The position numbers and the translations under genes were made by a program. The notes beneath the pieces were generated by a model. The model searched no databases and was not told the DNA's origin. It was given only the letters and a program-made list of their open reading frames with translations. A stretch of 42,292 nucleotides of DNA, taken from contig CANPMT010000021.1 in the NCBI GenBank assembly GCA_947575235.1, forward strand, positions 1 to 42,292, read 5' to 3'. Source of the DNA: an uncultured Porphyromonadaceae bacterium. GTDB taxonomy: Bacteria > Bacteroidota > Bacteroidia > Bacteroidales > Muribaculaceae. Below, piece by piece: positions 18,001 through 26,170 of the stretch. Numbering within the stretch: the first letter of the stretch is position 1; the number at the start of each line of letters is the position of its first letter.

Positions 18001-18450
18001 CTTTTTGCCCGAAGTGAGGTCGAGTGTATTCTCGTTGAGGGCCTTTTTCGAGGGCACCTTCTCGGCGAGCGCCTCCGGATAGGTCACCACCCATACGGGA
18101 TGGTTCTTGCGGCTCCACGCGTCGAGGGTCTCGGTGCGGAGAATCTGCGAGGGGGGGTCAGGTTGGCCATACTTGATGTCGCGCCGATAGCCGCTGGTGA
18201 AAATGGCCACCTTATCCTCGCCGGCCGTCTGAGAGAGGTCGTGATATATATACCCGGCCGAATCGAGGTCGTCGGCCACAATCAGTATCGGGTTCCGTCG
18301 CGGCGCGAGTCCGGCAAAGAGTAGCGCGGCTGCGCTCCCCTTCAGGCCGTCGAGCGAGATCCGCAGGAGAGCCTTGTCGTCGAGGAGAGTTTCGAGTGCC
18401 TTGATGCGTGCCGGAGTGGCGAAAAGCCTGTCGGCTTCAAGAAGTTTCAT
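15097..18450 (-). CDS. mfd: transcription-repair coupling factor Mfd
   Basis: Mfd removes RNA polymerase stalled at DNA damage and recruits the UvrABC repair system. The 1117 residues match the family. In order they show the UvrB-like N-terminal region, a CarD-like RNA-polymerase-interaction domain (GDYIVHIDHGISKFGGL, near residue 450), the RecG-like motor with Walker A GDVGFGKTE near residue 585 and the DEEQ box near residue 687, and the C-terminal TRCF domain. The start is the ATG at 18450. The S41 protease gene ends 27 nt upstream on the same strand, so these genes and nadB probably share a transcript. Confidence 0.97.
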   Translation of the reverse strand: MKLLEADRLFATPARIKALETLLDDKALLRISLDGLKGSAAALLFAGLAPRRNPILIVADDLDSAGYIYHDLSQTAGEDKVAIFTSGYRRDIKYGQPDPPSQILRTETLDAWSRKNHPVWVVTYPEALAEKVPSKKALNENTLDLTSGKKCDMSKVKSRLRELGFREVDYVYEPGQFAVRGSILDVYSFSGELPYRIDFFDDEIDSIRAFNVETQLSERRVDSVSVVPAGSGAEVTDGVSLLEFTDPSTPVFCQSVNWLESRIRAICAETLSEAVGITGEGDAKALENLVDADRFMRRLESMKVIEFGTAADAARSFSPQATLCFDCSLQTLYHKNFNLIAESFTRLLNDGYRLLILSDTPFQNERLKAIFDDRGDNIPFTPVENTVHEGFVDHEQKICFFTDHQIFDRFHKYNLKSDRARGGKLALSLKELQQIEAGDYIVHIDHGISKFGGLVKTDVNGHPQEMIKLLFQNDDIVLVSIHALHKLSKYRGKEGVPPKISKLGSGAWDRLKERTKTKMKDIARDLIKLYAARRQEQGYAYAPDSYLQHELEASFIYEDTPDQLKATRDVKADMESPRPMDRLICGDVGFGKTEIAIRAAFKAATDSKQTAVLVPTTVLAMQHYHTFSERLKDLPVRVEFISRAKKPKEVKQILADLEAGKVDIIIGTHKLIGKSVKFKDLGLLIVDEEQKFGVAVKEKLKQLKVNVDTLTMSATPIPRTLQFSLMGARDLSSLNTPPANRQPIVTNVSTYDDEVIQEAVNFELSRNGQIFFISNRIENLDTIENTLRRLVPGIRIIKAHGQMPPEQLEKAILDFAAHDYDVLLSTTIVENGIDMPNVNTILINNAQHFGLSELHQLRGRVGRNNKKAFCYLLVPPGNPLTPVARRRLQAIENFSDLGSGIHIAMQDLDIRGAGNLLGAEQSGFIADLGYEAYQKILKESVLELKTEEFADTFDELTAGKEEEYVADCTIESDLELRLPPDYVPQESERISLYQQLDNMEKPEQLEEFRTHLRDRFGTIPEISEELIKVVPLRMAARRLGIERLALKGSKMRLYFVGDDNKAYYQSPAFGKVLSYLQLNPLRCDIREVKGKRSILVDKVTTVSEALEILSSMEAAAV

Positions 18451-18477
18451 TTACCTTTACCTATTACCTGTAACCTG

Positions 18478-20151
18478 TTACTTATTAGTTCCTAAGGTCT
18501 TGTTAAGCAGTTCCGGATCAGAGAGAATCTCCTCCGCCTTCTTCAGGGCGGGGTCGGTCTTCAGATCCTGGATAATCTTACCCTTGTCGAAATAATAACG
18601 GCTTGCGATCTCCGCTCCGAGATAATCGGCAATCTCCTTACGCTTTGTATCAAGGTCATGATTGAGGTTATGGGTCAGGAGCGGGGTGAGGGCATCGAGG
18701 GCGGCCTTCGTGCTGTCGTTCATATACCCCTCCTCCTCGGCGGTCTTGGCCAGTTCCTTCACCAGTTCCTCGCACACCTTGTCATAATTCAGCTTCTCAG
18801 GGTCGATGCTCCGTTTGAAGTCTTCATAAATCTCGTCGGTAATCTCGAACTCCCAGGGGTCGGGTATAGAGGGGTGGGTATTGGCATATCGGTTGGCGAA
18901 GTCATAGGTCCAGTTGTCGCGCACCAGATTGAAGGTGAGGCGGCTGTATTTACCCCAGTCCACCTCGATGTCAGGAGTCAGGCCGCCGCCGTCGCGCACC
19001 TCGCGGCCATGCAGGGTCTTGTAGACGTTGGTGAGCGAGTCGGGGGTGCGGGCCACGGATCCGTCGGGATTGCGGTGAGAATAATCGAGAGCCTGGATAA
19101 GACGTCCCGAAGGGATATAATACTTGGCCACGGTCACCTTCAGCAGACCGTCATACGGGAGCTGCATCGTGCTCTGCACGAGCCCCTTGCCGAACGAGCG
19201 CGAGCCCACGAGTACAGCCCGGTCAAGGTCCTGCAGGGCTCCCGCCGTAATTTCCGAAGCCGAGGCGGACGCACCGTCTACGAGCACCGCCAACGGTATG
19301 TCAGGGAAGATAGGTGAATGTGTGGTCTTGTAGATCTTCTCGGTAGAGGCATCGCGGCCACGTGTGCGGAGCACCTCCGTGCCTTTGGGCACGAAATTAC
19401 CCACGATATCGACAGCCTGTTCCAGGAGGCCGCCGCCGTTTCCACGCAGGTCGAGCACAATCTTATTCACAGCCGGATCCTTCTTGAAGGCCTCGAGAGC
19501 CTCGCGCACATCCTTTCCGCTCTGGTCGATAAAAGAGGTGAGCCGTATATAACCTGTGTTGCCGTTCACCACCCCCCAGTAAGGCACGGAGGGCTCGCCG
19601 AGCTTCCCGCGCACCAGGTCGAAGGTCAGGATAGAGTCGGTCACGTAAGGTCGCTGCACGGTCACTCTGAGCGGGGTGCCCGCCTGTCCGCGCAGCAGTT
19701 TGGTGACGTCGGCCGAGCCCATATGCGAGGCATCCACCGAATCCACCTTCAGGATTTTGTCGCCGCTCCGCAGTCCGGCGGTAGCCGCCGGGGCCCCCTC
19801 CATAGGATAAGATATGAAAGATGAGCCGTCGCGCTCCATGATGAAAGAGCCGATACCGCCGTAGTCATACTGTCCGGTGGTCATCTTCGTAAGGTCGGCT
19901 CTCTGGTCGGCGTCGTAATATTCCGTGTAAGGGTCGATGGTCGATAGCAGAGCACCTATGGCGGCGTCAAAGGCCTCCTTAGGCCGAATAGTGTCGACAT
20001 AATTCATCTCAAGTTCCTTCACGATAGTGTTGAAGGTATTGAGGTTGCGGGCCACGGCTGCGTCATGGCTTGTTGCCGGCTCGGCGGCACCTGCTGTCAC
20101 TGCCGGAGCAAACAGCAGAGTGAGGGTATAGAGATATTGGCGTATGGTCAT
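18478..20151 (-). CDS. S41-family carboxy-terminal processing protease
   Basis: This periplasmic serine protease of the CtpA/Prc group cleaves proteins near their C-termini. A signal peptide occupies the first 20-22 residues (LLFAPAVTAGAA). A PDZ domain follows near residues 85-170 (GIGSFI...GDKILKVDS). The S41 core has the nucleophile segment SASASEITAG near residue 295 and the catalytic Lys in SFGKGLVQ near residue 320. The C-terminal 150 residues form a helical extension seen in Bacteroidetes members. At 557 residues it is normal. It lies 19 nt after nadB and 27 nt before mfd. Confidence 0.92.
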   Translation of the reverse strand: MTIRQYLYTLTLLFAPAVTAGAAEPATSHDAAVARNLNTFNTIVKELEMNYVDTIRPKEAFDAAIGALLSTIDPYTEYYDADQRADLTKMTTGQYDYGGIGSFIMERDGSSFISYPMEGAPAATAGLRSGDKILKVDSVDASHMGSADVTKLLRGQAGTPLRVTVQRPYVTDSILTFDLVRGKLGEPSVPYWGVVNGNTGYIRLTSFIDQSGKDVREALEAFKKDPAVNKIVLDLRGNGGGLLEQAVDIVGNFVPKGTEVLRTRGRDASTEKIYKTTHSPIFPDIPLAVLVDGASASASEITAGALQDLDRAVLVGSRSFGKGLVQSTMQLPYDGLLKVTVAKYYIPSGRLIQALDYSHRNPDGSVARTPDSLTNVYKTLHGREVRDGGGLTPDIEVDWGKYSRLTFNLVRDNWTYDFANRYANTHPSIPDPWEFEITDEIYEDFKRSIDPEKLNYDKVCEELVKELAKTAEEEGYMNDSTKAALDALTPLLTHNLNHDLDTKRKEIADYLGAEIASRYYFDKGKIIQDLKTDPALKKAEEILSDPELLNKTLGTNK

Positions 20152-20170
20152 AGGTGATAATTTTCTTAAT

Positions 20171-21763
20171 TTAACGCTCCTGAGACGCTTTGGGTTTAGC
20201 CACAGGGGGATAGTCTACGGTGAAATGCAGTCCGCGGCTCTCCTTGCGTTCGCGGGCCTGGCGCATTATGAGGTAGGCCACATTGATGATATTGCGCAGT
20301 TCGCAGAGCTCGCGGCTGGGTTTGCTCACCTTGAAGAGCTTCTCAGTCTCCTCATAGAGGATGTCGAGGCGGTTCCAGGCGCGGTCGAGGCGCAGGTCGC
20401 TGCGCACGATACCCACGTAATAGCCCATGATCTGGTTTACCTCCTTCTCGCTCTGGGTTATGAGCACCATCTCCTCCGGGTGGGCCGTTCCCTGGTCGTC
20501 CCATTCCGGCACGTCGTTGCGGAAGTCATACCCCTTGACAGCCTCCACGGCATGGCGGGCGGCGGCGTCGGCATAGACCACGGCCTCGATCAGCGAGTTG
20601 CTGGCCAGACGGTTTCCGCCATGCAGACCGGTGCAGCTGCACTCACCCACGGCATAGAGACGCTTGATCGACGACTCACCGTTGAGGTCTACCTTTATGC
20701 CGCCGCATAGATAATGGGCAGCCGGAGCCACCGGAATCATATCCTTCGTGATGTCGATTCCCAGCGAGAGACACTTCTCATAGATATTCGGGAAATGGCG
20801 TTTCGTCTCCTCAGGGTCCTTGTGTGTGACATCGAGATAGACATGGTCGGTGCCATGCAGTTTCATCTCGGAGTCGATGGCACGCGCCACGATGTCGCGT
20901 GGAGCCAGCGAGAGACGCGGGTCATACTTCTGCATGAACTCCTCGCCGTCGAGGTTGCGGAGCACGGCCCCATAGCCGCGCATGGCCTCCGTGATGAGGA
21001 ATGATGGACGGTCGCCGGGATGATACAGGGCGGTGGGATGGAACTGGATGAACTCCATATCCTTCACCGTACCCTTGGCGCGGTAGACCATCGCTATGCC
21101 GTCGCCTGTGGCGATGAGCGGGTTGGTGGTGGTGGTGTACACGGCGCCCACACCGCCGGTGGCCATGACAGTCACTTTGGCCAGGAACGTGTCGGTTCGT
21201 CCCGACTCCTCGTCGAGGATATATGCGCCATAGCAGGTGATGTCAGGGGTGCGGCGGGTGACAATCTTCCCGAGGTGATGCTGGGTTATTATCTCGAGGG
21301 CGAAATGATTCTCGAACACGTCGATATCCGGGTTATTCCTCACAGCCTCCACGAGGCTTGTCTGTATTTCGGCCCCGGTGTTGTCGGCATGATGGAGGAT
21401 ACGGAATTCGGAGTGTCCCCCCTCACGGTGGAGGTCGAACTGCCCATCCTCCCGTTTGTCGAAATTCACGCCCCAGTTTATAAGTTCACGGATCTGGTCA
21501 GGCGCGTTCCTGACCACTTTTTCCACGGCATCGCGGTCGGAGAGCCAGTCTCCGGCAATCATGGTGTCGTTGATATGTTTGTCGAAGTCATCAACCTCAA
21601 GATTGGTGACACTCGCCACGCCACCCTGGGCGAAGAAAGTGTTCGCCTCGTCGAGCGACGATTTGCAAATGACGGCCACTCTGCCGTGGCGGGCGGCTTT
21701 GAGCGCGAAGCTCATTCCGGCTATTCCGGAACCGATCACAAGGTAATCATATCTGTAGACCAT
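20171..21763 (-). CDS. nadB: L-aspartate oxidase
   Basis: NadB oxidises L-aspartate to iminoaspartate, the first step of de novo NAD synthesis, with FAD. The start is set at 21763 (MVYRYDYLVIGSGIAGM), which places the FAD-binding GSGIAG at residues 11-16; the frame open to 21805 only adds 14 residues. Other signatures are FFAQGGVAS and the C-terminal FAD segment (GGNRLASNSLIEA). The 530-residue length is typical. NadA and NadC are not in the window. It is probably the first gene of a transcript with the S41 protease and mfd. Confidence 0.95.
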   Translation of the reverse strand: MVYRYDYLVIGSGIAGMSFALKAARHGRVAVICKSSLDEANTFFAQGGVASVTNLEVDDFDKHINDTMIAGDWLSDRDAVEKVVRNAPDQIRELINWGVNFDKREDGQFDLHREGGHSEFRILHHADNTGAEIQTSLVEAVRNNPDIDVFENHFALEIITQHHLGKIVTRRTPDITCYGAYILDEESGRTDTFLAKVTVMATGGVGAVYTTTTNPLIATGDGIAMVYRAKGTVKDMEFIQFHPTALYHPGDRPSFLITEAMRGYGAVLRNLDGEEFMQKYDPRLSLAPRDIVARAIDSEMKLHGTDHVYLDVTHKDPEETKRHFPNIYEKCLSLGIDITKDMIPVAPAAHYLCGGIKVDLNGESSIKRLYAVGECSCTGLHGGNRLASNSLIEAVVYADAAARHAVEAVKGYDFRNDVPEWDDQGTAHPEEMVLITQSEKEVNQIMGYYVGIVRSDLRLDRAWNRLDILYEETEKLFKVSKPSRELCELRNIINVAYLIMRQARERKESRGLHFTVDYPPVAKPKASQER

Positions 21764-21845
21764 AGTGGAATCAATTAATTGTGCAAAATTACAAAAAAAC
21801 TTCAAGCATGATTCTCCGGCAGCCTTAAAACTTTAATCCCGATGC

Positions 21846-21881
21846 AAAAAAAGCGGGGTGATTCCCTAAGAAATCACCCCG
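21846..21881 (-). terminator. terminator of the gene at 21910
   Basis: CGGGGTGATT (21854-21863) pairs with AATCACCCCG (21872-21881), followed on the minus strand by GCTTTTTTT. It separates the small gene upstream from nadB. Confidence 0.85.
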
Positions 21882-21909
21882 TCTGATAACTTCGGCAGGC
21901 CGGATGCCC

Positions 21910-22269
21910 TCAGACGGCGCTTTGGTTGACGTCGGAATAAGGGGCGTCGCTGTTGAGGGTGCGGGTGCTCTGCATATCCTCCACCTCCTTCAGGAGCACG
22001 GCTTTGATCTTCTCCACCCCCTTGGCGTCGAGCTCGGGATAGGAGTCATATTTGGCGGCATCCTCAGGATATACCTCCGTGATGGCCGGGGTGGTGTAGA
22101 ATGTATAATTGCCTGCGGGAAATTTCTCCTTCAGGAAACTGTTGAGACTGTTTTCGAAGTCCACAAGTTTTTTCGATTTCTCAAGCTCCTCCTTTGAATC
22201 GGCGCATTTGATGCGGAATTTGGCGGAGTCGCCGAAGCTGATGATATAAAGTTTCTCAGTGCTTTCCAT
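21910..22269 (-). CDS. small cytoplasmic protein of unknown function
   Basis: This 119-residue soluble protein has no signal peptide. It begins with a beta strand (KLYIISFGDSAKFRIKC) and continues with a Lys/Glu-rich helical region. A segment reading YTFYTTPAITEVYPED follows, and the end is a Ser/Asn-rich tail. I do not recognise the family. It has its own terminator (21846-21881) and is divergent from rsmA across a 144-bp gap, in which both transcripts must start. GC content and codon use fit the core chromosome. Confidence 0.7.
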   Translation of the reverse strand: MESTEKLYIISFGDSAKFRIKCADSKEELEKSKKLVDFENSLNSFLKEKFPAGNYTFYTTPAITEVYPEDAAKYDSYPELDAKGVEKIKAVLLKEVEDMQSTRTLNSDAPYSDVNQSAV

Positions 22270-22413
22270 AATCTTAATGTTTTTTAGGTGGTCATGACTT
22301 TTTACACATAAACGTCGCTTCGGGGGTCAATGTTCACGGCAGGCGAAATAACTTACACCACATATGCGTTGTAAAAAAAATAACCGACGCCCCCTTTGCG
22401 TTGTTAATAAGTC

Positions 22414-23211
22414 ATGACACAAGTAAAAGCAAAGAAAGCCTTAGGGCAACATTTTCTCACCGACCTCAATGTGGCCGGACGCATAGCGGCGACAATCTCG
22501 CGCAGTGAACTCCCCGACGACGCCAGGCGCTGGGGCGACCTCCCCGTGCTGGAGGTAGGCCCCGGCATGGGTGTGCTGTCGCAGTTTCTTCTCCAGGCTG
22601 GGCGCACGGTCAAGGCCGTCGAACTCGACACCGAGAGTGTGGAATACCTCGCGCGGGTCTATCCCGACCTTGAGGTGATTGAGGGTGACTTCCTCAAGAT
22701 GGATCTCTCCGCCCTTTACGGAGGGGAGTTCGTGCTGATCGGCAACTACCCCTACAACATATCGTCGCAGATATTCTTCAAGGTGCTCGACTACCGTGAG
22801 CAGATACCCGTGGTGTCGGGTATGCTCCAGAAGGAGGTGGCCGAACGCATATGCTCGCGTCCCGGCTCGAAAGTCTACGGCATCCTCTCCGTGCTTCTCC
22901 AGGCATGGTATGACTGCGACTACCTCTTCAATGTGCCCCCCGGCGTCTTCGCTCCACCGCCGAAGGTGATGAGCGGTGTGCTCCGCCTCACACGCAACAG
23001 CCGCACCACGCTGGGCTGCGATGAGAAACTCTTCAAGACGATCGTGAAGACAGCCTTCGGCCAGCGCCGCAAGACCCTCCGCAACTCACTGGGAGCCCTG
23101 ATCCCCTCCGACGCCCCCATACAGCAGGATCCGATAATGTCGCTGCGTCCCGAACGTTTAGGGGTGGAGGAATTCATCACCCTCACCAAAGCTGCCGAAC
23201 AGTACCGCTGA
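22414..23211 (+). CDS. rsmA: 16S rRNA (A1518/A1519) dimethyltransferase
   Basis: RsmA (KsgA) dimethylates two adjacent adenines in helix 45 of 16S rRNA during late 30S assembly. The 265-residue protein has the AdoMet motif EVGPGMG at residues 47-53 and the catalytic NYPY at 111-114, followed by ISSQIFF as in the family. The N-terminal KALGQHFLTD is also diagnostic. It starts at the ATG at 22414, divergent from the small gene at 21910. The signal peptidase gene begins 33 nt after its stop and is probably co-transcribed. Confidence 0.96.
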   Translation: MTQVKAKKALGQHFLTDLNVAGRIAATISRSELPDDARRWGDLPVLEVGPGMGVLSQFLLQAGRTVKAVELDTESVEYLARVYPDLEVIEGDFLKMDLSALYGGEFVLIGNYPYNISSQIFFKVLDYREQIPVVSGMLQKEVAERICSRPGSKVYGILSVLLQAWYDCDYLFNVPPGVFAPPPKVMSGVLRLTRNSRTTLGCDEKLFKTIVKTAFGQRRKTLRNSLGALIPSDAPIQQDPIMSLRPERLGVEEFITLTKAAEQYR

Positions 23212-23244
23212 CAATGCCGCGGCTCCGTCGCGAAGATTATTGAC

Positions 23245-24087
23245 ATGAACCTGACCTGCATCAAGAAAATACTGCGCTACATCTGGCAGACACTCGTCGG
23301 AGTGTCTGCCGGCATCGGTGTGCTGGCTATCCTCTACGTCGTGCTCCTCTTCTTTGCGTTCGATACGTTTCATGTCCCCACCGAATCTATGACCCCCACC
23401 ATCAAACCCGGCTACCGTGGTGTGATCAACAAGCTCAAGCTCGGCGGACGCGTCTTCAATCCCTATGCCGCCGACGAGGGTAGAGACTACACCGTGCGTC
23501 GTATGCCGGGATATGGGAAACTCGAGAAAGGTGACATCATTGTCTTCAACGCCACTTACAAGGATAGCTGGGACAGCATAGCCATGAACATGCGCCTCTA
23601 CTACTGCAAACGGGCCGTGGCAGTGGCGGGGGATACACTGTCTGTGTGTAATGGTTATTATAAAGTGAATGGTTACAATAAAATTCTCGGTGTGAGGAGA
23701 GAGCAAGACCATTTGCGGGCCACTGTTACAAATTTAGAGAAATTCGAGGCTACGGAGGGTATGCCGGGGTGGGTCTACACCATACCTCATGACAGTATAG
23801 AACGCTGGACAATCAAGGATATGGGCCCGCTGGTGATACCGGCCGAGGGTCTGACAATAGAGCTTGACCGTCTGCGCACCCTTCTTTACCGCAAATACAT
23901 AGCCTGGGAGACCGGGGAGCGGGTTGAATGGGCCGACAGCTGCGCCCGTATAGGGGGTAAGCGGGCCGACCGCTACACATTTACCGAGAACTACTGTTTC
24001 GCGGCCGGCGACCATGCCATCGACTCTCAGGATTCGCGCTACTGGGGCCTTGTGCCCGAGAAATTCATCGTAGGTGTGAAACTCTGA
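23245..24087 (+). CDS. lepB: signal peptidase I
   Basis: This inner-membrane S26 protease removes Sec signal peptides. A transmembrane segment lies at about residues 15-38. The nucleophile is S48 in PTESM, and the general base is K122 in CKRAVAVAGD. The C-terminal box E (DSRYWGLVPE) is present. The 280 residues are shorter than many Bacteroidetes signal peptidases, which often exceed 400, so it may be a second, divergent copy. It follows rsmA by 33 nt. A weak hairpin (ACCGG/CCGGT) follows the stop codon. Confidence 0.9.
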   Translation: MNLTCIKKILRYIWQTLVGVSAGIGVLAILYVVLLFFAFDTFHVPTESMTPTIKPGYRGVINKLKLGGRVFNPYAADEGRDYTVRRMPGYGKLEKGDIIVFNATYKDSWDSIAMNMRLYYCKRAVAVAGDTLSVCNGYYKVNGYNKILGVRREQDHLRATVTNLEKFEATEGMPGWVYTIPHDSIERWTIKDMGPLVIPAEGLTIELDRLRTLLYRKYIAWETGERVEWADSCARIGGKRADRYTFTENYCFAAGDHAIDSQDSRYWGLVPEKFIVGVKL

Positions 24088-24126
24088 CTTTACCGGAAAA
24101 AACAGCACCGGTTTCACAATAATTTT

Positions 24127-24187
24127 ATTATCACTATAGTTAATATTATAGGCTATATTAGGCTTTAAATATAAACTTAGTGATAAT
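24127..24187. promoter_or_regulatory. hipBA operator candidate
   Basis: ATTATCACTA (24127-24136) and TAGTGATAAT (24178-24187) are a perfect 10-bp inverted repeat, 41 nt apart, just upstream of the antitoxin start. Between them are TATA-rich sequence and two TAGGCT repeats. HipB proteins repress their own promoters by binding paired operators, so these are good candidate sites. Confidence 0.6.
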
Positions 24188-24195
24188 TATTGAAA

Positions 24196-24510
24196 ATGAT
24201 ATTTACTGAAAAAGCTACCTCTCCCGGTGAAGTGATCCGAATTCTTGGGTACAGATTTCGGGATTACCGGATGCGTCTGAATTTTACAAGAAAGGATGTT
24301 TCCGAGCAGACCGGGTTGAGCATGACAACTCTCTACAAATTGGAGACAGGCAATCTGAAGGATATGTCGATGGGGACGATGTTGAAATTGCTCAGGGTGA
24401 TCGGATTGTATGAGAACTGGAATCAGATTATTCCGGAACTTCCCGAGTCGCCCTATCTCTATAAGGATAATTTTACAAAAAGACAAAGAATACGCCATCC
24501 CAAATCATGA
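24196..24510 (+). CDS. hipB: HipB-like helix-turn-helix antitoxin
   Basis: This is a 104-residue XRE-type DNA-binding protein. The HTH core is visible near residues 30-65 (RKDVSEQTGLSMTTLYKLE). I chose the ATG at 24196 over the TTG two codons earlier. Its stop overlaps the start of hipA in ATGA, so the pair is translationally coupled. Expected roles are neutralising HipA and repressing the shared promoter through the inverted repeat upstream. The Lys-rich tail (KRQRIRHPKS) may contact HipA or DNA. The assignment is firm as a HipA partner, though the protein is longer than E. coli HipB. Confidence 0.85.
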   Translation: MIFTEKATSPGEVIRILGYRFRDYRMRLNFTRKDVSEQTGLSMTTLYKLETGNLKDMSMGTMLKLLRVIGLYENWNQIIPELPESPYLYKDNFTKRQRIRHPKS

Positions 24511-26003
24511 ATTATATCAATGTCTATATCTGGGGAATAGAACTTGGCAGATTAGTGTATAATCCCTCATATCGCCAGTGTTACTTTACTTTCAATCCTG
24601 AGTTGAAAGCGAATCGTCCTGACGTGTCTCCGCTTCTGTTACCTCTTGCCAACTGGAAAAATCATCAGGTCGCTTATGGTGATGAGCGACGTCTCTACCA
24701 GAATCTTCCACCCTTCATTGCAGATTCACTGCCTGATTCATGGGGTAATAAACTGTTTGAGCAGTGGAGTAAGAGGAATAAGCTGACCCAACGTCAGATT
24801 TCCCCTTTGTACAAACTTATGTTTATTGGAAGTCGTGGCATGGGAGCCTTGGAGTTCGAGCCGGCGGCGAAAGATCTTGAACACGCCCATACGATAGATA
24901 TAAAAGCGCTGCATGAACTCTCCATAAAGATCATGAATGAGAGGGAGCAATTTCTTGTACATCCGGATGAAGAACTTACGATGCATACACTTCTTTCTGT
25001 TGGCACATCAGCAGGAGGCCGCCAGACAAAGGCAATCATAGCTATTCATCATACGACCGGAGAAATACGTTCAGGTCAGGTAAGCGGATTGGATGGATTT
25101 GATTATTTTTTGTTAAAATTTGAAGATGAGCTACTTCCCACGGCAGAAATTGAGATGGCTTACTACGAGATGGCTGTTGATGCGGGAATAAATATGGAGG
25201 AGTGCCGTCTGCTCGACATAGGTGGTTGCAAACATTTCCTGACGCGGAGATTTGACCGTAAGAATGGGGAAAAACTACACATGCAGACACTGGCCGCCAT
25301 CAATCCCTCGGCCACTTCATATGAAGATTTATTTTTCACCTGCAGGCAACTTGAATTGCCGGAATCAGATCTGGAGCAGGTTTACCGTAGACTGGTATTC
25401 AATGTCATGGGCAATAATACAGATGATCATAATAAGAATTTCACTTTTCTATTGAAGAAAGGTGAGAGTTGGAGGCTCTCTCCGGCTTACGATATGACCT
25501 TTATTTTCAATCGGTTTGGATCCGGAGCGGAAACAGACCGTTGCTTGAGTGTAGTTGGCAAATACCGTGATATCACTAAAGAGGAACTCATTGAGATAGG
25601 TGAGGACAATGGGATTCGGAATGCAGAAGGCATCATAGATGAGGTAGCTGAGGCGCTTCTTAAGTTTTCATCTCTATGTGGTAAATATGAGATATCTCCG
25701 CGCTGGGGAGACATCATACGTAACACTCTCACCCTGAGGTTGACAGAGTTTGGATATATAGATAATGCTATCAAGGATAATGTTGGGTTGACTGATAGCT
25801 TTGGCCGTATATTCAGAGACTTACGCATAACGATGAACGCGAAAGGTCATTATGTGATAACAGTATCCATAGATGGAGTTCCAAAGAGAAGATTTATCCG
25901 GCCTAATATGGATGTATACAATATTTTTCAGGAGAATGCTTTTGTGAATGCAACGTCTGCTAAGCAGATTGATATACTTTGTGAGTTGTTTCCGTTAAGT
26001 TAG
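24507..26003 (+). CDS. hipA: HipA-family serine/threonine kinase toxin
   Basis: HipA kinases inactivate targets such as glutamyl-tRNA synthetase and induce dormancy; the target here is unknown. The N-terminal HipA_N domain covers about residues 1-110. The kinase core shows the loop NNTDDHNKNF near residue 303 with its catalytic Asp, and the Mg-binding DMTF near residue 330. A P-loop-like Ser stretch (SVGTSAGGRQTK) lies near residue 165. At 498 residues it is longer than E. coli HipA; the last 60 residues are an extra domain. It overlaps hipB by 4 nt and is AT-richer than the core genes, which fits transfer. Confidence 0.9.
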   Translation: MNYINVYIWGIELGRLVYNPSYRQCYFTFNPELKANRPDVSPLLLPLANWKNHQVAYGDERRLYQNLPPFIADSLPDSWGNKLFEQWSKRNKLTQRQISPLYKLMFIGSRGMGALEFEPAAKDLEHAHTIDIKALHELSIKIMNEREQFLVHPDEELTMHTLLSVGTSAGGRQTKAIIAIHHTTGEIRSGQVSGLDGFDYFLLKFEDELLPTAEIEMAYYEMAVDAGINMEECRLLDIGGCKHFLTRRFDRKNGEKLHMQTLAAINPSATSYEDLFFTCRQLELPESDLEQVYRRLVFNVMGNNTDDHNKNFTFLLKKGESWRLSPAYDMTFIFNRFGSGAETDRCLSVVGKYRDITKEELIEIGEDNGIRNAEGIIDEVAEALLKFSSLCGKYEISPRWGDIIRNTLTLRLTEFGYIDNAIKDNVGLTDSFGRIFRDLRITMNAKGHYVITVSIDGVPKRRFIRPNMDVYNIFQENAFVNATSAKQIDILCELFPLS

Positions 26004-26085
26004 GGATTTTACGAGTAACATACTGTAGAGATAACTGTCATTACGGAGAGTGATGAAAGAGAATGAAGTATGTACAGGTTAGCAT

Positions 26086-26159
26086 TTAAAAAATTAGTTT
26101 GTATATTCGGATTAAATCAATTACATTTGCAAAAGATTTTTCACATAACCTTTCATTAA
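26086..26159 (+). promoter_or_regulatory. promoter of the first propeller lipoprotein, copy 1
   Basis: TTTG (26098-26101) and TACATTTG (26122-26129) are 20 nt apart, a textbook Bacteroidetes promoter. The 74-bp surroundings recur at 27356-27429 with about two mismatches. Confidence 0.85.
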
Positions 26160-26170
26160 CTTACCAAACC

